Source: Nocardioides islandensis
GTDB taxonomy: Bacteria; Actinomycetota; Actinomycetes; Propionibacteriales; Nocardioidaceae
DNA length: 64,000 bases
Assembly: GCF_015352455.1 (NCBI RefSeq)
Contig: NZ_JADKPN010000007.1
Location: 169,060 to 233,059, forward strand
Direction: 5' to 3'
Shown here: positions 1 through 7,901 of the stretch, piece after piece
Position numbering within the stretch: the stretch's first letter is position 1
Layout of the letters: each line of letters opens with the position of its first letter
Program-made: the position numbers and the translations under genes
The notes under the pieces: model-generated
What the model saw: the letters and a program-made list of their open reading frames with translations, nothing else
The model's database searches: none
Told to the model about the DNA's origin: nothing

Positions 1-1
1 G

Positions 2-163
2 CACTGGCTCAGCGACGTCGTGGGGGGCATGCTGGCCGCCTTCACCGTGCTCGGGCTCAGCGCGTGGGTGAGCTCGCAGTGGGATGTCCGCCGGCTCGGG
101 TGGCAGCGACGGCGCCAGTCGCCGAGCCGCCAGAACCCCGCAGCCTCGTCCGGGCGGCGCTGA
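2..163 (+). CDS. PAP2-family phosphatase, C-terminal fragment
   Basis: Only the last 53 residues are inside the window; the gene enters from the left edge. The fragment opens with HWLSDVVGG, the third catalytic motif of PAP2 (type 2 phosphatidic acid phosphatase) enzymes, where the His and Asp are active-site residues, and continues into one hydrophobic helix (about residues 8-22) and a basic tail. PAP2 enzymes are integral membrane phosphatases that act on lipid phosphates or pyrophosphates, for example carrier-lipid recycling, which would fit the polysaccharide genes beside it (inference). Its last 107 bases overlap, tail to tail, the end of the glycosyltransferase on the other strand. Family call is good; substrate is unknown. 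Confidence 0.7.
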   Translation, partial: HWLSDVVGGMLAAFTVLGLSAWVSSQWDVRRLGWQRRRQSPSRQNPAASSGRR

Positions 164-992
164 CCAGCCAGCCCGCGACCTCCGCCAAGCACACCCACCT
201 TTCGCGGGTGGACAGCGGTGCGGCCAACACCGCGCGCACGAAGCCGGCGGCGTACTCGACGTACATGCGGGCCATCGGGTGAACCAGAGGGTTGCTTCGG
301 CCGACCCCCATCTTGGTGGCCCTCGCGCGCCGGGAGCCGTGCGAGGCCTGGGCTTCGTGCTGGCGGTTGGAGAACAGCACTCGCGGGACCTGGACGAACG
401 GTCCGGCCAGGGCCAGCTCCGCCACGAAGGTGCGGTCGGAGTTGTAGTAGTCCTGCTGCGGTCGGACGCTGCGGAGGACCTCGGTGCGCACGATGCCGTA
501 GAAGTCGGTGCCGCCGGGCGAGACGCGCAGCACGCTGCGCAGCCGCGCGCGAGGCGAGGGGTTCGCGGTGTCCAGCGGGTAGGGGTCGGCGGAGATCACC
601 TCACCCTGCCCGTCGATGGTGCGGTGCCAGCTGTGCGCCAGCACGGCCTCCGGGTGTGCCTCGAGCGCCTCGACGCAGGCCCGGAGCAGGTCCGGGTCGT
701 AGCGGTCGTCGTGGGAGGCGAACTTGAAGTACGGCGCGCGGGCCAGCGCCACCACCGCCCTGTGGTTGCCCACGGCACCGAGGTTGCGGGCCTGGCGGAC
801 GTAGCGGATGCGGGGATCCCGGGCGGCGTACTCCTGGCAGATGGCGGCCGTGGCGTCGGTGGACGCGTTGTCGGAGATGATCAGCTCGAAGTCCGTGAGC
901 GTCTGCGCGAGCAGGTCGTCCAAGGACTGCCGCAGGTAGCGCTCGGCGTTGTAGACGGGCAGCCCGATGCTGACCCGGGCTGCCGACGTCAT
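57..992 (-). CDS. Family 2 glycosyltransferase
   Basis: 311-residue GT-A type glycosyltransferase. Residues 7-17 (VSIGLPVYNAE) are the nucleotide-binding start of the GT2 fold, DNAST near residue 41 continues it, and HDD at 94-96 is the likely metal-binding DxD-type motif; a charged, less conserved tail follows. It should transfer a sugar from an NDP-sugar to a lipid-linked or protein acceptor at the inner face of the membrane. The ATG was chosen because it forms an ATGA overlap with the stop of the methyltransferase upstream, so the two are translationally coupled. The longer open frame continuing upstream runs through the methyltransferase in a wrong frame and is not part of this gene. Confidence 0.85.
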   Translation of the reverse strand: MTSAARVSIGLPVYNAERYLRQSLDDLLAQTLTDFELIISDNASTDATAAICQEYAARDPRIRYVRQARNLGAVGNHRAVVALARAPYFKFASHDDRYDPDLLRACVEALEAHPEAVLAHSWHRTIDGQGEVISADPYPLDTANPSPRARLRSVLRVSPGGTDFYGIVRTEVLRSVRPQQDYYNSDRTFVAELALAGPFVQVPRVLFSNRQHEAQASHGSRRARATKMGVGRSNPLVHPMARMYVEYAAGFVRAVLAAPLSTRERWVCLAEVAGWLVSAARTRLRGSGGSATGAVAATRAGGHPTASSPTR

Positions 993-1849
993 GTCGCCCG
1001 CGCCTTCAGGTGCACCCACAGGTGCCATCCGAGGCGCCCCGCACCGGGCAGGCCGTGCACCGGCAGGGGTGGCGCGTGCATGTAGGTCTGGTGAGCACGC
1101 TCCACGACGAAGTCGGGGAAGTCGCGTTCCACGTCGCGGAGGTCGTAGACGCGGGCGAACGGGTTCAACGGCCCGTCGGTGCTGCGGTGCACGAAGTTGT
1201 CCAGGGCCAGGTAGTGCCCCAGCCCGGCCTCCTCGGCGTTGGCGAGGTGCCGTCCGAGCATGGTGTCCGGCGCGACCCGGCTGCGCACCGGGTAGGCGGC
1301 GAGCAGCGCGGCCCGGCGGACCAGGCGGATGCTCACCTGGTAGTTGAGGGACCGGCGCGCGTAGAGCATGACCACCAGACGGCCACCGGGCTTCAGCACG
1401 CGGTGGATCTCGGCCTGCGCCTGGCGGATGTCCGGCACGTGGTGCAGCACCCCGTGGGAGAAGACGATGTCGAAGCTGTCGTCGGGCCACGGTGTGGCGA
1501 GCACGCTGCCTTGCCGGAGGTCGTCGTACGCCAGGTCCCGCAGCGCCAGCCGGGTGCGCACCCGGGCGACGGACTCGGGGGTCAGGTCCAGGCCCGACCA
1601 GCGGGCACCCCGCTTGATGAGCTGCTCGGACTCGGCCCCCTGGCCCAGGCCGACCTCCAGCACCCGCTGCCCGCGCCAGTCGACCTCGTCGAGACACTCG
1701 AGGATGTGCCGCTCCTGGCGGTAGCGCCAGTGGTCGTAGCTGGCGAAGAACTTCTCGTAGTCGTCGTCGAAGCCCTCGTGCAACCCGCCGACGATGTCGT
1801 CCCCGCACGGATGGGTGTTCCAGAAGTCCTGCACGCGCGCTTCGTCCAC
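989..1849 (-). CDS. Class I SAM-dependent methyltransferase
   Basis: 286 residues with a Rossmann methyltransferase core: motif I VLEVGLGQG at about 63-71, an acidic residue closing strand 2 (SGLDLTPES), and the post-motif SHGVLHHVPD and VLKPGGRLVVML segments typical of Methyltransf_11/ubiE-like enzymes. The start is taken at GTG 1849, preceded by GAGGGGG about 6 nt upstream; the frame stays open 34 codons further without a ribosome site. It is coupled by ATGA to the downstream glycosyltransferase, so it probably methylates the same glycan or its lipid carrier (inference). Acceptor specificity cannot be read from the sequence. Confidence 0.85.
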   Translation of the reverse strand: MDEARVQDFWNTHPCGDDIVGGLHEGFDDDYEKFFASYDHWRYRQERHILECLDEVDWRGQRVLEVGLGQGAESEQLIKRGARWSGLDLTPESVARVRTRLALRDLAYDDLRQGSVLATPWPDDSFDIVFSHGVLHHVPDIRQAQAEIHRVLKPGGRLVVMLYARRSLNYQVSIRLVRRAALLAAYPVRSRVAPDTMLGRHLANAEEAGLGHYLALDNFVHRSTDGPLNPFARVYDLRDVERDFPDFVVERAHQTYMHAPPLPVHGLPGAGRLGWHLWVHLKARAT

Positions 1850-1978
1850 GTGGCCCCCTCGGCTGCGGCCCGGCGAGCTCCCCCTGGCGCGCGCACGACC
1901 GCAGGTCATTCTAAGCCGGGAGCCACGGCGCGACCCAGTGGTCTGGTCCACGCAGTCGGGGCGCGACCGGCCTGCTGA

Positions 1979-3586
1979 TCAGCTCCGCGTGCTGCCGGCG
2001 TCCTGGTGGTAGGGCGCGGACCGCCAGGTCGACCAGGACACCTGCGGCCCGAGCAACCGGATCATGAAGCGCCACGGTCCGTGGTAGGCGTTGGCGCGCC
2101 AGACGTTGTCCTGGGCGAGCGAGATGGCATCGGGCACGACGTACTTCAGGTACGGCGCCCACTCGGGCACCGTGCCGTAGGTGGACACCAGGCTCATGAA
2201 GCCGCACCCGTGCTCCACCGTGCACCCGGGGATCTTCGTGGGGTCGAACTCGAACGTGTTGCGCACGACGCGCAGGTGCTGGGTCTTCCACCGGCAGTCG
2301 TCGATGTAGGGCGCGGTGCCGATGAGGTCGGGGTCACCGCAGCGGGCCACGGTCGCCACCCCGGGGTTGACCAAGGTGCTGTAGTCCGCACTGACGTTGT
2401 AGGGCGACCCCGCGAAGCGGCCGGGGTGCTCCCAGGCCATGATCCCGGACCAGTTGTCCACGAACAGGTTCCCGGAGATCCGCAGGTGGCGTCCGTAGAG
2501 GCTGCCGGCGCGCTGGTCGCTGCCCGACTCGGAGATGTAGATCGCGGGCGTGCCGTCGAGCGACTCGAGGCCGATCTTCCAGCCGTTGCGGACGAAGGTG
2601 TTGCGGCGGATGAGCGCGTTGTAGCTGATCTCGTAGAACAGCCCGACGTCGTCGTTGTTGGCGATGTAGTTGCCCTCGAAGAGGAATCCCACGTTGTCGG
2701 TGTCGGCCCATAGGCCCGGGCCGTGGTTGTCGTGAACGTAGTTGTCGACCACGCGGGCGCCACGGGTGTCCCAGAACTTGCCGCCCCCGGCGCAGCCGCA
2801 GCCCGGCTGGAGGTTCTCCCAGTCGGCGGTGTTGTTGCCCACGATCTCGTTGCCGCGCAGCACGACGTCGTGCGCCGGCCCGTTGGACTCGTGGGCCGCG
2901 AAGCCGTACTCGCCGTTGTCGCGCAGGCAGTTCTTCACCACGCGGGAACCGTCGGCCAGGAAGACCCCGGCGCCGGCGTTCTGCTGGATCGTGCTGTGGT
3001 CGACGACCCAGTCGTTCCCCGACCCGCTGTTGACCACCGTCTCGCCCGGGTTGTCCTGCACGCTCTGCCCGAAGTTCTCGATCGTCAGGTGCGAGATCCG
3101 TACGTCGTGGGCGCTGCTGCTGAAGGCGTAGCGGTTGACCCGCCGTCCGTCGAGGACGGCGCCCGGCGCACCGATGTAGACGTTCCCGTTCTTGGGCTGG
3201 ACCTGGTCGAAGGCGCCGCCCGGGATGATGTGCCGGCCGGGCTCGAGCCAGAACGTGGTGCCGGCCGGGGCCCGCGCTGTCAGCCGTTGGAGGCTCTGCG
3301 AGGTGCTCACCTTCCTGGCGCCAGCCGGCTTGGACGCCGGGCCGTCCAGCTGTGCCGTCCCGCAGACCGCGCGCGGAGCACCGGCCCCGGCGGACCGAGC
3401 CGAGACACCAGCCAGGGGGGCGGCGCGGTGCTGGGTGACCGGAGACGCGACCGCACTCGTCGACAGTGCCCCGAGCGACGGTGCGCCGGCGGCCAGGGCG
3501 GGCAGGACACCGAGGAGGCCCACGACCCCGGCCAGGAGCGAGATGGACAGCCGCCCGCGTCGCGGCCCCGTGTGGCGCTCGGTCAT
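1979..3586 (-). CDS. Secreted right-handed parallel beta-helix protein
   Basis: 535 residues. A basic n-region and hydrophobic helix (about 10-33, ending ALAAGAPS) form a Sec-type signal peptide. The body carries successive N-x-[FIV] turns such as NTFVRNG, NYIANND and NLFVDNW that are characteristic of pectate-lyase/NosD-like parallel beta-helix repeats (about residues 130-440). Such proteins are extracellular polysaccharide-binding or -cleaving proteins; next to an exopolysaccharide locus a polysaccharide lyase or epimerase-like role is reasonable but unproven. The ATG at 3586 has GAGGTGA 5-11 nt upstream and gives a clean signal peptide; the upstream in-frame ATG at 3634 does not. Several Cys residues (CGCAGG, CTVEHGCG) may form disulfides. 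Confidence 0.8.
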   Translation of the reverse strand: MTERHTGPRRGRLSISLLAGVVGLLGVLPALAAGAPSLGALSTSAVASPVTQHRAAPLAGVSARSAGAGAPRAVCGTAQLDGPASKPAGARKVSTSQSLQRLTARAPAGTTFWLEPGRHIIPGGAFDQVQPKNGNVYIGAPGAVLDGRRVNRYAFSSSAHDVRISHLTIENFGQSVQDNPGETVVNSGSGNDWVVDHSTIQQNAGAGVFLADGSRVVKNCLRDNGEYGFAAHESNGPAHDVVLRGNEIVGNNTADWENLQPGCGCAGGGKFWDTRGARVVDNYVHDNHGPGLWADTDNVGFLFEGNYIANNDDVGLFYEISYNALIRRNTFVRNGWKIGLESLDGTPAIYISESGSDQRAGSLYGRHLRISGNLFVDNWSGIMAWEHPGRFAGSPYNVSADYSTLVNPGVATVARCGDPDLIGTAPYIDDCRWKTQHLRVVRNTFEFDPTKIPGCTVEHGCGFMSLVSTYGTVPEWAPYLKYVVPDAISLAQDNVWRANAYHGPWRFMIRLLGPQVSWSTWRSAPYHQDAGSTRS

Positions 3587-3764
3587 GCTGGTCACCTCGG
3601 TGCCTGGGAAGCGCGGTCCTCGCGACGCTAACACGCCGGCCGCTCCGAGTGGTCTGGACGTCTCGGGAGGAACCTGCCCGTGGGCCTACCTCGTCCGCGA
3701 CCCGGGGCCGCACAATGATCCAAGGTCGTCCCGCCAGGGGGGAGGGGATGACCGAGGGGGGCTC

Positions 3765-3950
3765 ATGGAGGTCGTGCTCGTGCGCGGCGGTCTCGGGATG
3801 CGGATGCGGTCCGACGCCCGCTTCCTGCCCCGACCGATGACACCCGTCGCCGTGCGGGCCGTGCCGTGGCACGACCTGCGGCGCGGCCCTTCGGCGTACG
3901 ACCGACGGGTCCGCGTCATCGACCAGCTCTCGCCCGCGACGGTCCACTGA
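3765..3950 (+). pseudogene. Relic of a sugar-1-phosphate nucleotidyltransferase N-terminus
   Basis: A 61-codon frame starting MEVVLVRGGLGMRMRSDARF. This matches, almost residue for residue, the start of the intact cytidylyltransferase-like gene at 10552 (MKVVLFCGGLGMRMRADNQS), including the unusual GGLGMRMR signature. After about 40 residues similarity fades (PRPMTP versus PKPMMP, PWHDLRR versus LWHIMRY) and a stop follows, so the sugar-binding and metal-binding parts are gone; the lysine of the PKP motif is Arg. A good ribosome site (GAGGGGG) still precedes the ATG. Best read as a truncated, decaying duplicate; a small expressed peptide cannot be excluded. Confidence 0.75.
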
Positions 3951-3976
3951 CCCTCGCGCACCGATTGGAGACACCC

Positions 3977-5071
3977 GTGGAGACCAGCGAGCGCAGACAC
4001 AAGACGATGAACGGCGTCGCCGTCGGCGACGTGGTCCAGGTACGCCCGCCGGAGGAGATCCTCTCGGGGCTCGACGACCGGGGCGAACGGGAGTCGATGC
4101 CGTTCATGCCCGAGATGCTGAAGTTCGCGGGGCGTCGGTTCGTTGTCGAGTCGATCTCGCACAAGACCTGCGACACGGTCAACTGGACGGGGATCCGCAA
4201 GGTCGAGAACACCGTGCACCTGTCCGGGGTGAGGTGCGACGGGTCCGCGCACGGTGGGTGCCAGGCGGGCTGCCTGATCTTCTGGAAGACCGACTGGCTG
4301 ACCCGGGTGTCCGGCACCGGAGAGGTCGAGCCGGACTCCGTGGCGAACGCCGAGGTCGCGGCACCGGCCGAGGGGCCGGCGCCGACCGGGTGCACGGCCG
4401 AGCGGCTGCAGGAGGTCGCGCACGGGGCGTGCCGGGACGACGTGACGCCGTCCGACGGCCCGGTCTACTCCTGCCAGGCCACCGAGCTGCCGCGCTTCGT
4501 CGGCGCGGAGATCCCACGCTGGAACCTGCGTCAGTACGCCGACGACGTGCAGTACGGCAACGCGTCCTCGCGCAGCGTGCTGTGGGGCATCCTGGTCGGC
4601 TTGTTCAACCTCGGACAGACTGCCTCCAGCAAGCTCCTGCCCCGGTGGCTGCGGGTCAGGGCCGGGGTCAAGTACCCCTTCATCGTGCCCTCGGCCGAGC
4701 GGATGGCGGCGGCCAACCTCGGCCTGGAAGCCGGCGACTGGGTGCGGGTCAGGAGCGCCGAGGAGATCGGGAAGACGCTCGACAAGAACTACCGCAACCG
4801 CGGGCTGTACTTCGACCGCGAGATGCTCAAGTACTGCGGCCGGACCGTCCAAGTGCTGCGCAGGGTCGACCACATCATCGAGGAGCCGACCGGACTGATG
4901 ATCACGATGAAGACCCCGTCGGTCATCCTGGCCGGGGGCATCTGTGCGGCCGACTACCACCGGAGCTGCCCGCGGGCGATCTACGCGTACTGGCGGGAGA
5001 GCTGGCTGGAACGCGTCCCCGCACCCGAGCCCGCCGACCGGGCGATCGAGCCGCAGGCTGCTCAGGGCTGA
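3977..5071 (+). CDS. Uncharacterised conserved protein with two copies of a Cys-rich domain
   Basis: 364 residues, no signal peptide. Two homologous domains of about 95 residues are visible: residues 15-111 (VGDVVQVRPPEEIL ... FMPEMLKFAG ... CDGSAHGGCQAGC ... FWKTDWLTRV) and about 250-346 (AGDWVRVRSAEEIG ... FDREMLKYCG ... CAADYHRSCPR ... YWRESWLERV). Each begins with an SH3-like VGDxVxVR strand, has an EMLK[FY]xG centre and ends with paired cysteines and a W-x(3)-WLxRV close. Between them lies a third Cys-containing linker (residues about 135-220). Metal binding is possible from the cysteines but not shown. I recall similar unnamed proteins beside polysaccharide genes in other bacteria; no function is known to me. 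The GTG start has TTGGAG 6 nt upstream. Confidence 0.7.
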   Translation: METSERRHKTMNGVAVGDVVQVRPPEEILSGLDDRGERESMPFMPEMLKFAGRRFVVESISHKTCDTVNWTGIRKVENTVHLSGVRCDGSAHGGCQAGCLIFWKTDWLTRVSGTGEVEPDSVANAEVAAPAEGPAPTGCTAERLQEVAHGACRDDVTPSDGPVYSCQATELPRFVGAEIPRWNLRQYADDVQYGNASSRSVLWGILVGLFNLGQTASSKLLPRWLRVRAGVKYPFIVPSAERMAAANLGLEAGDWVRVRSAEEIGKTLDKNYRNRGLYFDREMLKYCGRTVQVLRRVDHIIEEPTGLMITMKTPSVILAGGICAADYHRSCPRAIYAYWRESWLERVPAPEPADRAIEPQAAQG

Positions 5072-5084
5072 GTGATGCCACGAC

Positions 5085-5106
5085 CCATCGGGGGTCCCCG
5101 CGATGG
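5085..5106. terminator. Hairpin between convergent genes
   Basis: CCATCG and CGATGG flank a G4/C4 core (GGGGTCCCCG), giving a GC-rich stem with one bulged base. It lies between the stop of the tandem-domain protein and the stop of prs on the other strand, so it could terminate both transcripts. No U-run follows, as is usual in high-GC actinobacteria. Confidence 0.45.
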
Positions 5107-5145
5107 CGACGCGACCACCTCTGGGAGGGTATCCGGGTCGACGCG

Positions 5146-6126
5146 CTAGGCGTGACCGTCGAACATCGATGTGACCGAGCCGTCCTCGAAGACCTCCTTG
5201 ATCGCCCGCGAGAGCAACGGGGCGATGGAGAGCACGGTCAGCTTGTCGAAGTGGTTCTCCGGCGGGATCGGGAGGGTGTTGGTGACCACGACCTCGGTCG
5301 CCGAGGAGTTCTTCAGCCGGTCGACCGCGGGCCCGGACATCAGGGCGTGGGTGGCGGCGATCACGACGCCCGCGGCGCCGTCGGCCATCAGGGCCTCGGC
5401 GGCCTGCACGATCGTGCCGCCGGTGTCGATCATGTCGTCGACCAGCACGCAGATGCGGTCGTCGACGCGGCCGACGACGCGGTTGGCGACGACCTCGTTG
5501 GGCCGGTCCTCGCGGCGGGTCTTGTGGATGAAGGCCAGCGGCGCGCCGCCGAGGCGGGCCGACCAGCGCTCCGCGACCTTGATGCGGCCGGCGTCGGGGG
5601 AGACGACGGCGAGCTGCTGGCCGGCGTACTTCTCCTTGACGTAGTCGGCCAGGATCGGCAGCGCCATCAGGTGGTCGACCGGTCCGTCGAAGAAGCCCTG
5701 GATCTGGTCGGCGTGGAGGTCGACGCAGATCAGCCGGTCGGCACCGGCGGTCTTGAAGAGGTCGGCCATCAGCCGCGCCGAGATGGGCTCGCGGCCGCGG
5801 TGCTTCTTGTCCTGGCGGGCGTAGCCGTAGAACGGCTGGACGACGGTGATGCGCTTGGCCGACGCGCGCTTGAGGGCGTCGACCATGATCAGGTGCTCCA
5901 TGATCCACTCGTTGATCGGAGCCGTGTGGCTCTGGATCACGAAGGCGTCGCAGCCGCGGACCGACTCCTCGTAGCGGACGTAGATCTCGGAGTTCGCGAA
6001 CTCGTACGCCGACGTCGGCACCAGGCGGGTGCCGAGCTGCTGGGCGACCTCCTCGGCGAGCTCGGGATGCGCTCGACCGCTGAAGACCATCAGGTTCTTC
6101 TTGGTGGTCTTCTTCAGTCCGCTCAC
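5146..6126 (-). CDS. prs: Ribose-phosphate pyrophosphokinase
   Basis: 326-residue class I PRPP synthetase: ribose-5-phosphate plus ATP gives PRPP and AMP, feeding purine, pyrimidine, His, Trp and NAD synthesis in the cytosol. Visible family signatures are the ATP flexible-loop region, DLHADQIQGFFDGPVDHL (PRPP synthetase signature) and VDDMIDTGGT, the PRPP-binding loop. The GTG at 6126 is preferred over the ATG at 6132 because AGGAG sits 8 nt before the GTG but only 2 nt before the ATG, and the protein then starts (V)SGLKKTTKKN as in actinobacterial relatives. It lies 42 nt behind glmU on the same strand, the usual glmU-prs operon. Confidence 0.97.
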   Translation of the reverse strand: MSGLKKTTKKNLMVFSGRAHPELAEEVAQQLGTRLVPTSAYEFANSEIYVRYEESVRGCDAFVIQSHTAPINEWIMEHLIMVDALKRASAKRITVVQPFYGYARQDKKHRGREPISARLMADLFKTAGADRLICVDLHADQIQGFFDGPVDHLMALPILADYVKEKYAGQQLAVVSPDAGRIKVAERWSARLGGAPLAFIHKTRREDRPNEVVANRVVGRVDDRICVLVDDMIDTGGTIVQAAEALMADGAAGVVIAATHALMSGPAVDRLKNSSATEVVVTNTLPIPPENHFDKLTVLSIAPLLSRAIKEVFEDGSVTSMFDGHA

Positions 6127-6168
6127 GCGCATCTCTCCTGGATAGCCAGCCGGACGGGGAAGGTGGGA

Positions 6169-7644
6169 CTAGTGTCCCCCACCCTGGTCGTCGGACGCAC
6201 GCCCGGGTCCGCGGTGGGCCTCCTCGGCCGCCTCGGCCTGCGGCGTACCGGCCCGTTTGCTCGGCACCCAGCCCGGCAGGTTGCGCTGCGGACCGCCCGA
6301 GACGGCGAGCGCGCCGGGCGGGACGTTGCGCCGCACGACGGTGCCGCCACCGGTCGAGGAGCCGTCCCCGAGCTCGACGGGGGCCACGAAGGTGTTGTTG
6401 GAGCCGCCGCGGAACCAGCGACCGACCTTGGTCCGGTGCTTGGCGATGCCGTCGTAGTTGGCGAAGATCGTGCCCGCGCCGATGTTGGCCTGCTCGCCGA
6501 TCTCGGCGTCGCCGACGTACGACAGGTGCGGGACCTTGGCGCCGTCACCGAGGTGGGCGTTCTTGGTCTCCACGAAGGTGCCGATCTTGCTGCGCGTGCC
6601 CAGGATCGTTCCCGGCCTCAGCCGCGCGTAGGGACCGACCTCGGCGCCGTCGCCGATGACGGAGAGCTCAGCGTGGGCCCGGACGACGCGGGCACCGGCG
6701 CCGACCTCGCAGTCCTTGAGCGTCGTGTCCGGACCGATGACGGCGTCCTCCGCGACCACCGTCGCGCCGAGCAGCTGGGTCCCCGGGAGGATGGTGACGT
6801 CCTCGGCCAGCTTCACGTCGGCGTCGATCCAGGTGGTCGCCGGGTCCATGACGGTCACCCCGTCGCGCATCCAGCGGGTGACGATCCGCCGGTTCAGCTC
6901 GCGGCCCATCTCGGCCAGCTGCACCCGGTCGTTGGCGCCCTCGGTCTGGGCGACGTCGTCGATCGGGAAGGCCCCGACGGTGAGCCCGTCCTCGCGGGCG
7001 ATCCGCACGGTGTCGGTCAGGTAGTACTCGCCCTTGGCGTTGTCGTTGGTCAGCCGCGGCAGCGCGCCCACCAGGAACTCGGCGTCGAAGGCGAGGATCC
7101 CGGAGCTGATCTCAGCGATCTCGCGCTGCTGGGGCGTCGCGTCCTTCTCCTCGACGATCCCCTCGACGTCGCCCTCGTCGTTGCGCAGGATCCGCCCGTA
7201 GCCGAACGGGTCGGCCACGATGCCGCTGAGGATGCTGACCGCCTGCTCGGCGGCCCTGTGGTCGGCCACGAACTTGCGCAGGCTCTCTCCCTCGAGCAGC
7301 GGGGTGTCGCCGGTCGCCACGACCACGGTGCCCCGCGACGTACCGCTCGTCTCCATCGCCACCCGCACCGCGCCGCCGGTGCCGTCGAGCACCTCCTGCA
7401 CCGCCAGCACGACGTCCGGCACCAGCTCGCGCACGTGCGTCGCCACCTGCTCGCGCTGGTGCCCGATGACCGCGACCACCCGATGTGGCTCGAGCGTGCG
7501 CACGGCCGCCAGCACGTGACCGATCATCGTGCGTCCCGCGATCGGGTGCAGGACCTTCACGGTCTTGCTCTTCATGCGGGTGCCGCCGCCGGCCGCCAGG
7601 ACCACGACGGTCAGCTCGTGCTCGTTCATCGGGCGTTCGCTCAT
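6169..7644 (-). CDS. glmU: Bifunctional GlmU (GlcN-1-P acetyltransferase / GlcNAc-1-P uridyltransferase)
   Basis: 491 residues. The N-terminal pyrophosphorylase domain starts VVVLAAGGGTRMKS (residues about 13-26) and ends in NRRIVTRWMRDGVTV; the C-terminal left-handed beta-helix carries the acetyltransferase features RLRPGT, ETKNAHLGD, HLSYVGDAEIG and NIGAGTIFANYDG. It makes UDP-GlcNAc for peptidoglycan and other glycans. The last about 30 residues are a polar, probably disordered tail. The ATG at 7644 begins 1 nt after the tRNA-Gln gene; ATG 7629 (MNEHELTV) is an alternative. The beta-helix sequence GGSNNTFVAPVELGDGSSTGGG is slightly unlike the usual pattern, but the fold repeats are intact. 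Confidence 0.97.
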   Translation of the reverse strand: MSERPMNEHELTVVVLAAGGGTRMKSKTVKVLHPIAGRTMIGHVLAAVRTLEPHRVVAVIGHQREQVATHVRELVPDVVLAVQEVLDGTGGAVRVAMETSGTSRGTVVVATGDTPLLEGESLRKFVADHRAAEQAVSILSGIVADPFGYGRILRNDEGDVEGIVEEKDATPQQREIAEISSGILAFDAEFLVGALPRLTNDNAKGEYYLTDTVRIAREDGLTVGAFPIDDVAQTEGANDRVQLAEMGRELNRRIVTRWMRDGVTVMDPATTWIDADVKLAEDVTILPGTQLLGATVVAEDAVIGPDTTLKDCEVGAGARVVRAHAELSVIGDGAEVGPYARLRPGTILGTRSKIGTFVETKNAHLGDGAKVPHLSYVGDAEIGEQANIGAGTIFANYDGIAKHRTKVGRWFRGGSNNTFVAPVELGDGSSTGGGTVVRRNVPPGALAVSGGPQRNLPGWVPSKRAGTPQAEAAEEAHRGPGRASDDQGGGH

Positions 7645-7645
7645 G

Positions 7646-7724
7646 CTCCCCGGGTAGGAGTCGAACCTACGTCGCTAGTCCTGATTCAAAGTCAGGCGGG
7701 CCCTGCCGGCAGACCAACCGGGGA
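7646..7724 (-). tRNA. tRNA-Gln (anticodon TTG)
   Basis: Read on the minus strand: a 7-bp acceptor stem TCCCCGG/CCGGGGA, anticodon stem CCTGA/TCAGG around loop CTTTGAA (anticodon TTG, Gln), and T-arm GTAGG-TTCGACT-CCTAC. The discriminator is G; CCA is not encoded, as is common in actinobacteria. The stretch between anticodon stem and T-stem is 9 nt, a little long for a class I tRNA, so the exact D-arm/variable-loop folding needs a covariance model. The gene ends 1 nt before the glmU start codon. Confidence 0.88.
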
Positions 7725-7791
7725 TTGCTTGCCTCGGCAGAATAGGCCCGCGCCGCCCCGAGCCCCGCCCCGCCCGCCTGGGAGGCGCCTT

Positions 7792-7809
7792 CCCCAGAGT
7801 TGAGTATTG
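7792..7809 (+). promoter_or_regulatory. Candidate shared upstream element (copy 1, divergent)
   Basis: CCCCAGAGTTGAGTATTG, about 95 nt upstream of the hexose dehydrogenase start. It resembles the CCCCAAT(C)TGAGGTAT elements at 21709-21724 and 25425-25439, all read towards their downstream gene. It is the weakest of the four copies: one base of TTGAGGTAT is missing. Found by eye. Confidence 0.3.
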
Positions 7810-7901
7810 GACGCGACGACCTCCGACCGCCTGCGCACGCCCAACAAGGCTGAGCCCGGCAGATCCGAGGCGGGTCCGCCGACTCTTGAGGGGGGGTGCC
7901 G

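Noticed and set aside
84..1085. Open frame opposite the glycosyltransferase
   Set aside because: Low-complexity shadow translation with no domain; the minus strand encodes a clear GT2.
4234..7803. A 1189-codon plus-strand open frame across prs, glmU and the tandem-domain gene
   Set aside because: It lies in the shadow of two certain minus-strand genes, is Arg/Pro/Gly-rich with no motif, and runs through a tRNA; long antisense frames are normal at this GC content.
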